DNA of 17,032 nt from Candidatus Helarchaeota archaeon. Lineage in GTDB: Archaea; Asgardarchaeota; Lokiarchaeia; Helarchaeales; HEL-GB-A. Both the position numbers and the translations under genes were made by a program. Below are positions 8,324 to 15,556 of the stretch, in pieces; position 1 is the stretch's first letter, and the number at the start of each line of letters is the position of its first letter. The stretch is taken from the NCBI GenBank assembly GCA_016840125.1, contig JAEOSY010000096.1, positions 1 through 17,032 of the forward strand, written 5' to 3'. Below the pieces are notes generated by a model. That model was not told the origin of the DNA and did no database searches. It was given only the letters and a program-made list of their open reading frames with translations.

Positions 8324-8388
8324 CTTTGAAAAGTAGATCTGACAACTTTTTCTCCTTTCTTCCCTTGTATATATAGATGTTTTCAAAG
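8324..8388. repeat. Inverted repeat after the cyclase-like gene
   Basis: Exact nine-base arms CTTTGAAAA (8324-8332) and TTTTCAAAG (8380-8388) enclose 47 bases that include the pyrimidine-rich tract. The left arm starts three bases after the cyclase stop codon. It could fold at the 3' end of the transcript; the loop is long, so a hairpin role is uncertain. Confidence 0.4.
8346..8365 (+). terminator. T-rich archaeal-type terminator of the cyclase-like gene
   Basis: A pyrimidine-only run, mostly T (CTTTTTCTCCTTTCTTCCCT), starts 25 bases after the stop codon. Archaeal RNA polymerase commonly ends transcription at such T-rich tracts without a strong hairpin. Confidence 0.45.
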
Positions 8389-8527
8389 TAATATTTAAAA
8401 ATCTATAGTCATAATCTGGATTTCGTGAGCTTCAATTTGAGTTACAATATCAGAGATTAAATTTTTTTAAGTACACGTCTGTCACATGCCTGACCCACTA
8501 CTGGCTCACAAGTTCATGAGGTTAATT

Positions 8528-11500
8528 TTAATCTCTTAATGAAAAATCCATCCAATACTGACTTTTATTGATATAATCCATGGACCCATTATGGATACGA
8601 TGGGCATCTTCTAAGGATATACCTAGTTCAACAAGTTCATACGGTTTTTTGAGGGCGAGTTGGAGGACATTGCGGAGTTTCGCATTGATGAGGATATCTT
8701 CTAGGGCCGGATCGATATCATCCAAGAGATTGAGAAGATAGTGAATACTCGCTGGGTGGTTAGGATCGGGCGCTTTCCCCAATTTATACAGTGAATCCTC
8801 CGAAATCCCTTGTTCGGGAATGATGAGGAGATTATAATCCATAGTGATACGCGCGAGGAGAACTTTGTCATTCAAATACTTTAACCAGATGGATCCCATA
8901 GCCGAAAAGGGCGCACTGCGTTCAATAGGGGTAGGTTCTGCTTGCTGTGATGGTATGGCGAGGTAGTAGAACCATGGTAGGAGGGATTTGAGGGCTTTCA
9001 TCGCATCGTGGAACTCCTTCTCATCGTAAAGCAGATTAGCAAATAACTTCGCCTCTGTGACCATGATTTCAAAGAGGGGTTTCGAGGTATCCGTGCCATG
9101 GGGGATGGGTTGCTGGCAGATGAGGTCGAATAGTTCCTCTAATTGACTTTCACGCGCGGATTGGACGTAAAATACCCTCTCCCAGCCCGTCTTACCCGAG
9201 AAGAACGCCTCTTGATCGAGTGCATTCTCCGCATACCACGCTTGGAGTGCGGGCGTGGCATCAGGCGGTATCGTACCAGCGAATGCATGCAGTAAGTAAT
9301 AGCGGAACGGTGGGCGGTAGGCATCCATAATATCATAGATTAATTCTCGGTTACGGTGATGTTCGGCAGTTCGATAGGTGGTGGATCTCTTCCGTTGATG
9401 TACAATACCGGGACCCGGATAATATCTCGAAAAGCCAGCTTTGGCGAGGCTATCCCCTATCTTCATTTCCAGTAAGCGATAGAGCTGGTTGAGGGCAGCA
9501 TTGAAGGGATCATAGGCTTTGGATCCATAGTAAAAGTCAGTTCTAGCGAACCGCTGGATTTGACGACCTGAGAACCACAAATTTTGCGGCAGGGATTCCT
9601 TAATCACGTCCCACGCAATCCTTTCCGCATTCCCCTCGAGGCTCCGTAAGTGACTGATAATGCGCACGGGGTTGAGGTCGGGATCTGCACTAATTTCGCG
9701 GTTCAAATATTTATAGTATTTCTCCCGATCTTTCCGCTTGCGGGATCCGATTAATTCCGCATGCTTCCTCCGTAAACGACGCACTAGCTGTTCCTTTTTG
9801 GCTTTTCGCCGTTCTAGTATGAGGTATGCCTCCGCTAAATAATCGAGCTGGGCGAGGCATTGCTCCCGCGAACCCGTAGACAATAAAGTGGAATAATGAA
9901 CATTGGAAAGGATTTTCGCCACCACCATATCACGGGCTACTATGAGCAAAGGGTGGTCTAGGGGCACATCCCGTTCTTGGAAGGTCAGTAATCGATTCCG
10001 TAAGTCCTCCTCAATCTCGCGACGCTGCTCAGAACGGTCTACCTCTGCCTTAGTTAGGATTTTAATCGGAATTTGCGCCTCATGGAGAATATTAATATCA
10101 AAGGCGAAACTACCGCCAGCGATGACGACCTTCCGCGCTTGATCCACCCAGAATCGCACGCCACCGCGTTCGGGGATGGCGAAGTAGGGGATATCCGACC
10201 CTTTCTGGGCGTGATAGGTCAGTGTCTCACCCGAACGTAAGTAAATCAAGCGCGTGTATTCATGTTTGCGGAACCCCGCTAGACCTTCATCATACATTAG
10301 GCGATGCTTGGGAATTTGGACGTTGGTACGGGACACGTAACTGAACCCAGTAGTTAGTCGAACCCGCTTAATGATGGCATGGCACTCCTTATTCGAGCAT
10401 ACCGTTGCCCGACGGAATGTAGGAATCAATATTATCCCATCCTCACAGTGCGGGCAGTGCGCCCGTTTTTTATCTATGCGATCGAGATCATTCAACATCC
10501 ATGTGGTTTTTTGTTTCTTTTCATAACTTGGACACGCAGGCTGTCTATGCCATACCCATGCTGCTTCCAGCTGACACTTACCTCGCTTTTCTCCGGGAGG
10601 GCGATTCTTCGGGTGGGCAGTGAAGTACATGCAAGTCTTGCAGTGATTCATTTCTTCACGGCGATCTTGAAAACCAGCACAAGCAGGACGATTCCCTGTT
10701 ACCATAATCTCGTCCACCCCTTGATTTTCCAATAACCGACATATGCATGTTTTTTGATTGGGTTTATTGTAATTCATGAAATGAGTACAGGTTTGACAAC
10801 TCTGTGGTACTCCATCTAACCAGTAGCGGTCGGGCGGTCGATGGGCGTGATACGCGGAGTAATCAGGACGTTTGACAAGTTTCTCTCTTAGTATTCCATT
10901 TAAATTGAAGTGAAGTACTTGACGTGAAAAAGAAAGCCGCTTAGGAATTTGGTGGTCGGGAAACAGGTCCTCAAAGACCACTTGGATGGCATGAATAGGA
11001 TCACTTCTTCTGGGTTGCCCCATGAAAATTCGGAATTGTTGTCGCAATAGATGCTGTAATTCCTTGATTGTTACTCCTTTTGAGGCTATATATTCTAGTA
11101 CTGCGAGAATCATGGGTGGATAGGGGCTCTGCCGATGTTTAATAATACGAGCGCGAGGTTCCGGGCGACGGGACCAATTTACATCCATCGGTTGGTAGCG
11201 TTTAATAATACGTCCCATGCGGCGGTAGGTAGGTCCATCTAGGGTAAAAATATCTGTCGGCATTTCATAATACGTTTCACCTACAGTCAAATGGGATTGC
11301 ACTCCGCGATATAGTAAATACATTCCGATGGACACCCATGACCCTAGCCGTACCCAATCACTGAAATCTCCATCGGAGATCTGATGCCCATACTGTAGGG
11401 CGAAGACGTGATCTTCATCCTTTTGTAGGTTCACTTGCGTCATGAATGATTTAATGGATACCCGTCGCTTCTCCACAAACTCCGGATCAACGGTTTGATC

Positions 11501-13360
11501 AAGTTCGGGCTGGGCTTTCTCCGCAATCACTTCGGTCAGTAAATCCATGTAATTCGTGAAGTGGGTGGGGTGTCCACGCTGATTCCGCTTGATCGGGATT
11601 GGATCGACCCCCCAATGCTCGCGGATGACTTCCATCATTTTCGGGATGGACCGTCGCACGTCAGGCGTTCTTGGCAACTTTAATGAATTCATTATATAAC
11701 GTAAATGGAAGCGTAACCCTTTGGTGATGACATTTATATCTAACGAGGACTCCACCATTGCCTCCCCTATATAAGTCAAATAAATAAACCCCTTTTCTTT
11801 GCGTATTAACGCCCGTTGTTTCAAGCGTTTCAAGATCCCATTGAGGTCGAACTCTACGTTATACTGGTTCAACCGTTCCTCCAGTTCTGTGGGGGTAGCG
11901 AAGCGGTGGTATAACGTTTCTAATACTAACTGGCTTTTGAATAATTCGCGTTCTCTCTCTAATTTCTCATAATTCCGTTTCTGTTTGATCTCTTCGGGTT
12001 CCCACAGTTGGATTTCAGTTAAAGGGGTCGAGAGCTGGCTTTGAATGGGTTCCAAGCGAAAACCATGAATTTCCCCTCGAATGGGGCTACTCAATAAATC
12101 AATGATCTCGTCCCCAGCTTCATCTACTGCCTCTACGATGGTAGAATAGAAATGCTTGCGGTTTTTCTTGGGTAAGAAAAAGCTCACTTTCGGATAATCT
12201 TCCCGAGAACGCCCGCACATCTGCGCTAATTTGGACGGGGGGTAATTCTCGGGGTCGGTGACGGCAATGGCGTGAATTTCCTCAATATCCACCCCCGTTT
12301 CGAGTAAGGGGGAGGATACAAGGATGCGGATCTTGCCAGGCTTATTGAATTCATCAAACACTTCTGCCTGCGTTTTGCGGCGCATTTTCTTGGCTTTCCG
12401 TCCACCATTCCGCGCCAATCCTGCATGGATGTAGTCACACCACACGTGGGGGTGCTTCTTGGGCCAGCGTTTACGCAAGGCATCGTTGACGATCCGTTCT
12501 GCCAAGCGCCGGGAGAAACAGAAAATGAGCACGCGGGCAGGTTCGACGGTACCATCGTCGTTTTGCCGGGTTTCCACGAACTCTTCCACAAACTCCCGCG
12601 CCATCACCATTTTTTCAAAAGTAATCTTCCACAGACTGTCACGGAGATCGTCTGGGTCCAGCTCGTTATGTCGATGCTTCTCAACATAGATAAATTTGCG
12701 TTCAGGGTGATCATAGAGCAATTGACACCCGAGATCTTTGGCCCACAGTTCGGCACTGGCTTCCTCGAACGTAGCACTGAGCAGGCAGAGCTGGCATCCT
12801 GGGTAGGTGTCCCGGATCTTGTAGAGCATGGTCTCGAGTTTGGAACCCCGTTGGAGGTCATTAATATAATGCACTTCATCAACACAGACCACTCCTAATG
12901 GCTCCCGTTCCGCGAAGTATTTGTAGGCTTGCATCTGAAATAAAAACGCACGGAACGCTTCGAAGGTCCCCACGATGACTAGTCGCTTACGGTACTGCTG
13001 AATTTCCCGTTTCATGGGGCGATTTTCACCAGAGATCGTCACGACATGTACCGTGCCTCCAAAGAAGTCGTATATCTCATTTGCCTTCTGCCGCAAGAGT
13101 TGATTATGCGGGACCAAATAAACTGCAACTTTCCCATGCCGTAATGCTTCTCCGATACCGACCAATGCCACTAGGGTCTTTCCACTCCCTGTATCTTGTA
13201 CAAGGAGGAGACTCTCCCCAGTGCGCACGATCCGAAATCCCTCCAATTGGAAGGGCCGTAACTTTTTCAGAGAAAACTTTCTGGATCTGGCATATCGATC
13301 TATGTAGCCGATAATTTCTGTGTAAGTAAGAATTGAATTAAAATCGGGACTTGAACCCAT
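8528..13360 (-). CDS. cas1: Ski2/Hel308-like helicase - cysteine modules - Cas1 fusion protein
   Basis: From the ATG at 13358-13360 this is a 1610-residue protein. Residues 35-410 are an SF2 helicase: QDTGSGKT at 55-62, DEVH at 161-164 followed by YINDLQRGSKLE, LSAT at 194-197, SSPLLETGVDI near 350 and QMCGRSRED at 380-388. The Ski2/Hel308 pattern continues with a winged helix at about 475-540. Two four-cysteine modules follow (Cys855/858/872 or 874/894 and Cys907/910/929/943), then a zinc ribbon (Cys969/972/988/993). Residues about 1035-1360 match Cas1: a beta domain (LIYLRSGETLTYHA, VVIAGGSFAFDINILHEA), VARDMVVAKILSN, SLEGNAER with Glu1242, AYDPFNAALNQLYRLLE, PGIVH with His1321, and YDIMDAYRP with Asp1343 and Asp1346. 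The Glu/His/Asp ligands for spacer integration are kept. About 250 further residues are unrecognised. No HD nuclease is present. The frame is open 79 codons further upstream, but that stretch overlaps the TATA box and is AT-rich non-coding in character. It diverges from the cas7-cas5 operon. Confidence is high for helicase and Cas1, low for the tail. Confidence 0.9.
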   Translation of the reverse strand: MGSSPDFNSILTYTEIIGYIDRYARSRKFSLKKLRPFQLEGFRIVRTGESLLLVQDTGSGKTLVALVGIGEALRHGKVAVYLVPHNQLLRQKANEIYDFFGGTVHVVTISGENRPMKREIQQYRKRLVIVGTFEAFRAFLFQMQAYKYFAEREPLGVVCVDEVHYINDLQRGSKLETMLYKIRDTYPGCQLCLLSATFEEASAELWAKDLGCQLLYDHPERKFIYVEKHRHNELDPDDLRDSLWKITFEKMVMAREFVEEFVETRQNDDGTVEPARVLIFCFSRRLAERIVNDALRKRWPKKHPHVWCDYIHAGLARNGGRKAKKMRRKTQAEVFDEFNKPGKIRILVSSPLLETGVDIEEIHAIAVTDPENYPPSKLAQMCGRSREDYPKVSFFLPKKNRKHFYSTIVEAVDEAGDEIIDLLSSPIRGEIHGFRLEPIQSQLSTPLTEIQLWEPEEIKQKRNYEKLERERELFKSQLVLETLYHRFATPTELEERLNQYNVEFDLNGILKRLKQRALIRKEKGFIYLTYIGEAMVESSLDINVITKGLRFHLRYIMNSLKLPRTPDVRRSIPKMMEVIREHWGVDPIPIKRNQRGHPTHFTNYMDLLTEVIAEKAQPELDQTVDPEFVEKRRVSIKSFMTQVNLQKDEDHVFALQYGHQISDGDFSDWVRLGSWVSIGMYLLYRGVQSHLTVGETYYEMPTDIFTLDGPTYRRMGRIIKRYQPMDVNWSRRPEPRARIIKHRQSPYPPMILAVLEYIASKGVTIKELQHLLRQQFRIFMGQPRRSDPIHAIQVVFEDLFPDHQIPKRLSFSRQVLHFNLNGILREKLVKRPDYSAYHAHRPPDRYWLDGVPQSCQTCTHFMNYNKPNQKTCICRLLENQGVDEIMVTGNRPACAGFQDRREEMNHCKTCMYFTAHPKNRPPGEKRGKCQLEAAWVWHRQPACPSYEKKQKTTWMLNDLDRIDKKRAHCPHCEDGIILIPTFRRATVCSNKECHAIIKRVRLTTGFSYVSRTNVQIPKHRLMYDEGLAGFRKHEYTRLIYLRSGETLTYHAQKGSDIPYFAIPERGGVRFWVDQARKVVIAGGSFAFDINILHEAQIPIKILTKAEVDRSEQRREIEEDLRNRLLTFQERDVPLDHPLLIVARDMVVAKILSNVHYSTLLSTGSREQCLAQLDYLAEAYLILERRKAKKEQLVRRLRRKHAELIGSRKRKDREKYYKYLNREISADPDLNPVRIISHLRSLEGNAERIAWDVIKESLPQNLWFSGRQIQRFARTDFYYGSKAYDPFNAALNQLYRLLEMKIGDSLAKAGFSRYYPGPGIVHQRKRSTTYRTAEHHRNRELIYDIMDAYRPPFRYYLLHAFAGTIPPDATPALQAWYAENALDQEAFFSGKTGWERVFYVQSARESQLEELFDLICQQPIPHGTDTSKPLFEIMVTEAKLFANLLYDEKEFHDAMKALKSLLPWFYYLAIPSQQAEPTPIERSAPFSAMGSIWLKYLNDKVLLARITMDYNLLIIPEQGISEDSLYKLGKAPDPNHPASIHYLLNLLDDIDPALEDILINAKLRNVLQLALKKPYELVELGISLEDAHRIHNGSMDYINKSQYWMDFSLRD

Positions 13361-13384
13361 AGTGGTAGTAGATAATTTGTAATA

Positions 13385-13393
13385 CTTATATAT
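13385..13393 (-). promoter_or_regulatory. TATA box of the helicase-cas1 gene
   Basis: The minus strand reads CGGAAG then ATATATAAG, a purine-rich BRE-like element followed by a TATA box. Its centre at 13389 predicts transcription starting near 13363, three bases before the ATG at 13360. This nearly leaderless arrangement is what selects that ATG over the upstream one at 13597. Confidence 0.7.
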
Positions 13394-13486
13394 CTTCCGA
13401 GTGACCAACCACAGAGGAGGTAAATTCAGGGAATTATTTCGAATATGGAAGGAGAAGGGTTTTTTTCTATTTTCAACCCTTATTAT

Positions 13487-13521
13487 AACCCAGTATGAAG
13501 CATTTTCCAAAGTTAGGGGTT
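13487..13521 (+). repeat. 35-base imperfect direct repeat, copy 1
   Basis: Begins AACCCAGTATGAAGC and ends AGTTAGGGGTT. It matches copy 2 at 30 of 35 positions without gaps. The ends AACCC and GGGTT are inverted relative to each other. It lies in the divergent control region. Confidence 0.65.
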
Positions 13522-13582
13522 CATTTTCAATTCTAAAAGTTTTAATAGAATTTTTTTGGAAATTTATCAGAATTTTCTCATT

Positions 13583-13596
13583 TGCGCAATTGCGCA
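13583..13596. promoter_or_regulatory. Perfect palindrome, possible operator
   Basis: TGCGCAATTGCGCA is a 14-base perfect palindrome in an otherwise AT-rich stretch, about 130 bases upstream of the cas7 TATA box and 190 upstream of the helicase-cas1 TATA box. With the preceding bases (TTTGCGCAATTG) it resembles the second site at 13692-13708. Such paired sites suit a dimeric repressor or activator acting on both promoters. Confidence 0.5.
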
Positions 13597-13691
13597 TTTT
13601 GGATGGGAGGGTTCCACAAGAACAAGTGGTAAGGTGGATCTCGATCAGATATTTTTAAACGTATTTTCATGGAGGGGGTGGGTGAAAGTAT

Positions 13692-13708
13692 TTTGCGCAA
13701 ATTGGCAA
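13692..13708. promoter_or_regulatory. Second site resembling the palindrome
   Basis: TTTGCGCAAATTGGCAA repeats the TTTGCGCAA core of the palindrome, followed by a spaced, degenerate TTGGCA half. It ends 12 bases before the cas7 TATA box, where archaeal activators and repressors often bind. Confidence 0.4.
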
Positions 13709-13720
13709 AGAATAGCGAAG

Positions 13721-13729
13721 TTATATAAA
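13721..13729 (+). promoter_or_regulatory. TATA box of the cas7-cas5 operon
   Basis: TTATATAAA preceded by GCGAAG, a purine-rich BRE-like element much like the one (CGGAAG) ahead of the helicase-cas1 TATA box. Predicted start of transcription is near 13750, giving an untranslated leader of about 100 bases before the TTG start of cas7. An AATATAAT stretch follows at 13741-13748. Confidence 0.65.
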
Positions 13730-13778
13730 GATGGACCGCCAATATAATATCGACCCCAGTTAAGGGTTCAAATTTTTT

Positions 13779-13816
13779 GTTACCTTTAAAAAGGGTTTTG
13801 TGAAAAAATGGGTAAC
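13779..13816 (+). repeat. Inverted repeat in the cas7 leader
   Basis: GTTACC (13779-13784) pairs with GGTAAC (13811-13816) across 26 bases. It falls inside the predicted cas7 leader, so it could form an RNA hairpin or bind a regulator. The 38-base unit begins GTTAC and ends GTAAC, like the ends of many CRISPR repeats, but only one copy is present. Confidence 0.4.
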
Positions 13817-13906
13817 TATCCTATCTTTAACACAAAAACTGGTGAAGAAATTTGGAAAAGAATGGTAGAAAAATTATTGAAACGACTTTTTTGGCTCATG
13901 CAGTGA
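13808..13906 (+). other. Possible 32-codon upstream reading frame in the cas7 leader
   Basis: An ATG at 13808 opens a 32-codon frame ending at the TGA at 13904-13906, overlapping the first 18 codons of cas7 in another frame. The peptide (MGNYPIFNTKTGEEIWKR, then a basic, hydrophobic end) looks plausible as protein, but no clear ribosome site precedes it. It may be a leader peptide or chance. Confidence 0.2.
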
Positions 13907-14823
13907 CCAACCGCAACAACCCTCTGGTGATGATCGGGACCGCCAAGAGCGAACGGGATCGCAAGCAAACCTCTCCTTTTGCGAAGGTTGGGTTTCTCAG
14001 TGGTAATACTTTACGGGGATGGTTGCGGCACGCGTTTGAGAAGCTACTGCTTAGCCATGGCGTATCCATCTGTCATAACATGCCTGAGGACGCACTCACA
14101 GCAGCTCGCAATAAGGTGTATTACAAGGAAGATTGTACCTTAGGCTACCATCCGCGCGGGAGCTGCAAGGATCAGGGTGGGTGCCTTATCCACCAGCTCT
14201 TCGGAGACCGAGATGTGACGGGCAATCTCATGGTACCCAGTATCATGTACTACCCGACAACCACAGGTAATGGCAGTGCCACTACAAATATCAACAAAGC
14301 TCTGGGTGGCGTTGGGATGGGGCGCGTAGAAGTGGTTCGCAATAGTCCCCGCGCACGCCTCCACACCCACCAAACCTATCTCACAGTGGAAACGTTGGCA
14401 GGAATCGCTATAGAAGCCCCCCTCCATTTAGTCCTCCATCAAGCTAATGATGCCCATGAAACGCTAATTCTGAAAGGTCTGCAATACTTAAACGAACAGG
14501 TGAAAGATAGTACCTTCGATTTTTTGCTCGGGGGCATGCGTAATGAGGGGTTCGGGCGGGCGACCGCGCTCCCCATGGTGGCGAAGAAATCCAAGAAAAA
14601 GTCCCAGAAGACCTTAGCCAACGAAGAGGAACCTAATGGTGGAAAATCCGCGCCTAAAACCGTCATACAGTTCAAAATGGATAAAATCGAAACCAATAAC
14701 CTCAATAAAAAATTCGAAGCGTTGGTCGATCACGAAATAAACAAACGTGGGTTTAAAGTCGAAAAGACACAAGAACAAGAAAATGATAAGAAGTCAGCAG
14801 AGACGGTAGAGGTCAGTTCATAA
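13852..14823 (+). CDS. cas7: Cas7-family RAMP protein (Csf2/Csc2-like backbone subunit)
   Basis: A 323-residue protein with the marks of a Cas7 crRNA-binding backbone subunit. It has a first beta strand KIIETTFLAHAVTN, the RAMP motif FLSGNTLRGWLRHAFEKLLL at 48-67, a cysteine/histidine insert (Cys95, His100, Cys105, Cys111, His114) followed by LFGDRDVTGNLMVPS, and a glycine-rich loop LLGGMRNEGFGRAT at 225-238. The fit is best to type IV Csf2 and the related type I-D Csc2; this is family resemblance, not a search result. Residues about 245-323 form a Lys/Glu-rich tail that is probably flexible and unusual for Cas7. The start is a TTG, preceded by GGTGA six bases upstream; a stop codon at 13843-13845 excludes any earlier start. 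It is first in a three-gene operon, ending one base before the cas5 ATG. Its job would be to coat the guide RNA in an effector complex. Confidence 0.78.
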   Translation: MEKNGRKIIETTFLAHAVTNRNNPLVMIGTAKSERDRKQTSPFAKVGFLSGNTLRGWLRHAFEKLLLSHGVSICHNMPEDALTAARNKVYYKEDCTLGYHPRGSCKDQGGCLIHQLFGDRDVTGNLMVPSIMYYPTTTGNGSATTNINKALGGVGMGRVEVVRNSPRARLHTHQTYLTVETLAGIAIEAPLHLVLHQANDAHETLILKGLQYLNEQVKDSTFDFLLGGMRNEGFGRATALPMVAKKSKKKSQKTLANEEEPNGGKSAPKTVIQFKMDKIETNNLNKKFEALVDHEINKRGFKVEKTQEQENDKKSAETVEVSS

Positions 14824-14824
14824 A

Positions 14825-15556
14825 ATGTCCCGAATTCTCCGCTTACTTTTTGAATTCCAGACACCCTATAGCGGGGATATTCGTTTTATTACAGGAAATG
14901 CCATTAGACACGCCTTATCCGCATTTGATGGAGACATTGATTGCTCGGTCGGAAAATTAACAGATCTCCCCTACCTCACCGAACCGAAATCCTATCATGA
15001 ATTTTTCCGCTTTCGGACACGAAAATACTTGCCGCCGTTTAATATGGAACGCTATTTCGATAAGTATCGTAACCGCATCGGGGTACGCGTGTTCTACACA
15101 CCCCGGTTTGTTACGTTTGATGTCTTAGATCCTTCAGAAGGGTTCCTCAGCTTTCTACAGAAGAAGAAGTTGTTACAGTTGGGCGGGCGTAGAAACAGTG
15201 GGTTCGGCGTGGTGGCGTTGAAAGAATTTGTCTGGATCGATTTGGAGGATATCAACCTCCCAGACAGAGCCACTCACCTTACCTTGCTGGCCCCTATGGT
15301 CTTTCTACCTGGTATCGTGGAGAAGTACGAGTGCCGTCAGGAGCAGCTCCGCATCTGGAATCACAGCACCAAGAATAATATCTTAGTCTTTAGTCCAGGA
15401 CAGTTCTACCGGCTTAAACCCAAAACTAATATTTCCAAGGTTGCAATGGAAGGGATAACCCGACGACTCCGCAAGGGACATACGCGCCTCTTGAACCAGT
15501 TCGGTTTCGGAGAGTATATTTTGAATGATTTCCATAATGGGGGAAAGAAATCATGA
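14825..15556 (+). CDS. cas5: Cas5-like RAMP protein (possibly Csf3-like)
   Basis: A 243-residue RAMP protein. It opens with a strand ILRLLFEFQTPYSGD and the helix motif FITGNAIRHALSAF, comparable to the GxxLRG helix of other RAMPs. It has a glycine-rich loop LLQLGGRRNSGFGVV at 116-130 closing a first ferredoxin-like fold, and a second FGFG motif at 226-229 near the C-terminus, which suggests a second degenerate fold. Position after cas7 and length fit the Cas5 subunit that caps the 5' handle of crRNA, such as Csf3 of type IV. With no separate Cas6 in the window, it could also process crRNA; no catalytic residues can be assigned. The ATG begins one base after the cas7 stop codon, and its stop overlaps the next ATG (ATGA), so translation is probably coupled. 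RAMP identity is good; the Cas5 rather than Cas6 assignment is moderate. Confidence 0.68.
   Translation: MSRILRLLFEFQTPYSGDIRFITGNAIRHALSAFDGDIDCSVGKLTDLPYLTEPKSYHEFFRFRTRKYLPPFNMERYFDKYRNRIGVRVFYTPRFVTFDVLDPSEGFLSFLQKKKLLQLGGRRNSGFGVVALKEFVWIDLEDINLPDRATHLTLLAPMVFLPGIVEKYECRQEQLRIWNHSTKNNILVFSPGQFYRLKPKTNISKVAMEGITRRLRKGHTRLLNQFGFGEYILNDFHNGGKKS

Larger units (their letters stand above)
13361..13851. promoter_or_regulatory. Divergent control region between helicase-cas1 and cas7
   Basis: This 491-base stretch holds no convincing large gene and is AT-rich compared with the coding regions on either side. From left to right it contains the helicase-cas1 TATA box (13385-13393, minus), one copy of a 35-base imperfect repeat (13487-13521), a perfect 14-base palindrome (13583-13596), a related second site (13692-13708), the cas7 TATA box (13721-13729, plus) and a cas7 leader of about 100 bases with an inverted repeat (13779-13816). 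Short open frames crossing it look like chance. Confidence 0.7.

Noticed and set aside
8486..8518. Possible inverted copy of the 35-base repeat left of the helicase-cas1 gene
   Set aside because: Comparison with the reverse complement gave only about 12 of 20 matches, no better than chance.
12425..12898. Plus-strand frame of 157 codons and other frames within 8528-13360
   Set aside because: They are antisense or alternate-frame shadows of the helicase domain, with low-complexity or composition-driven sequence and no ribosome site.
13754..13770. Third copy of the 35-base repeat
   Set aside because: Only 17 bases align (14 identical), which is too weak in this sequence context to count as a copy.
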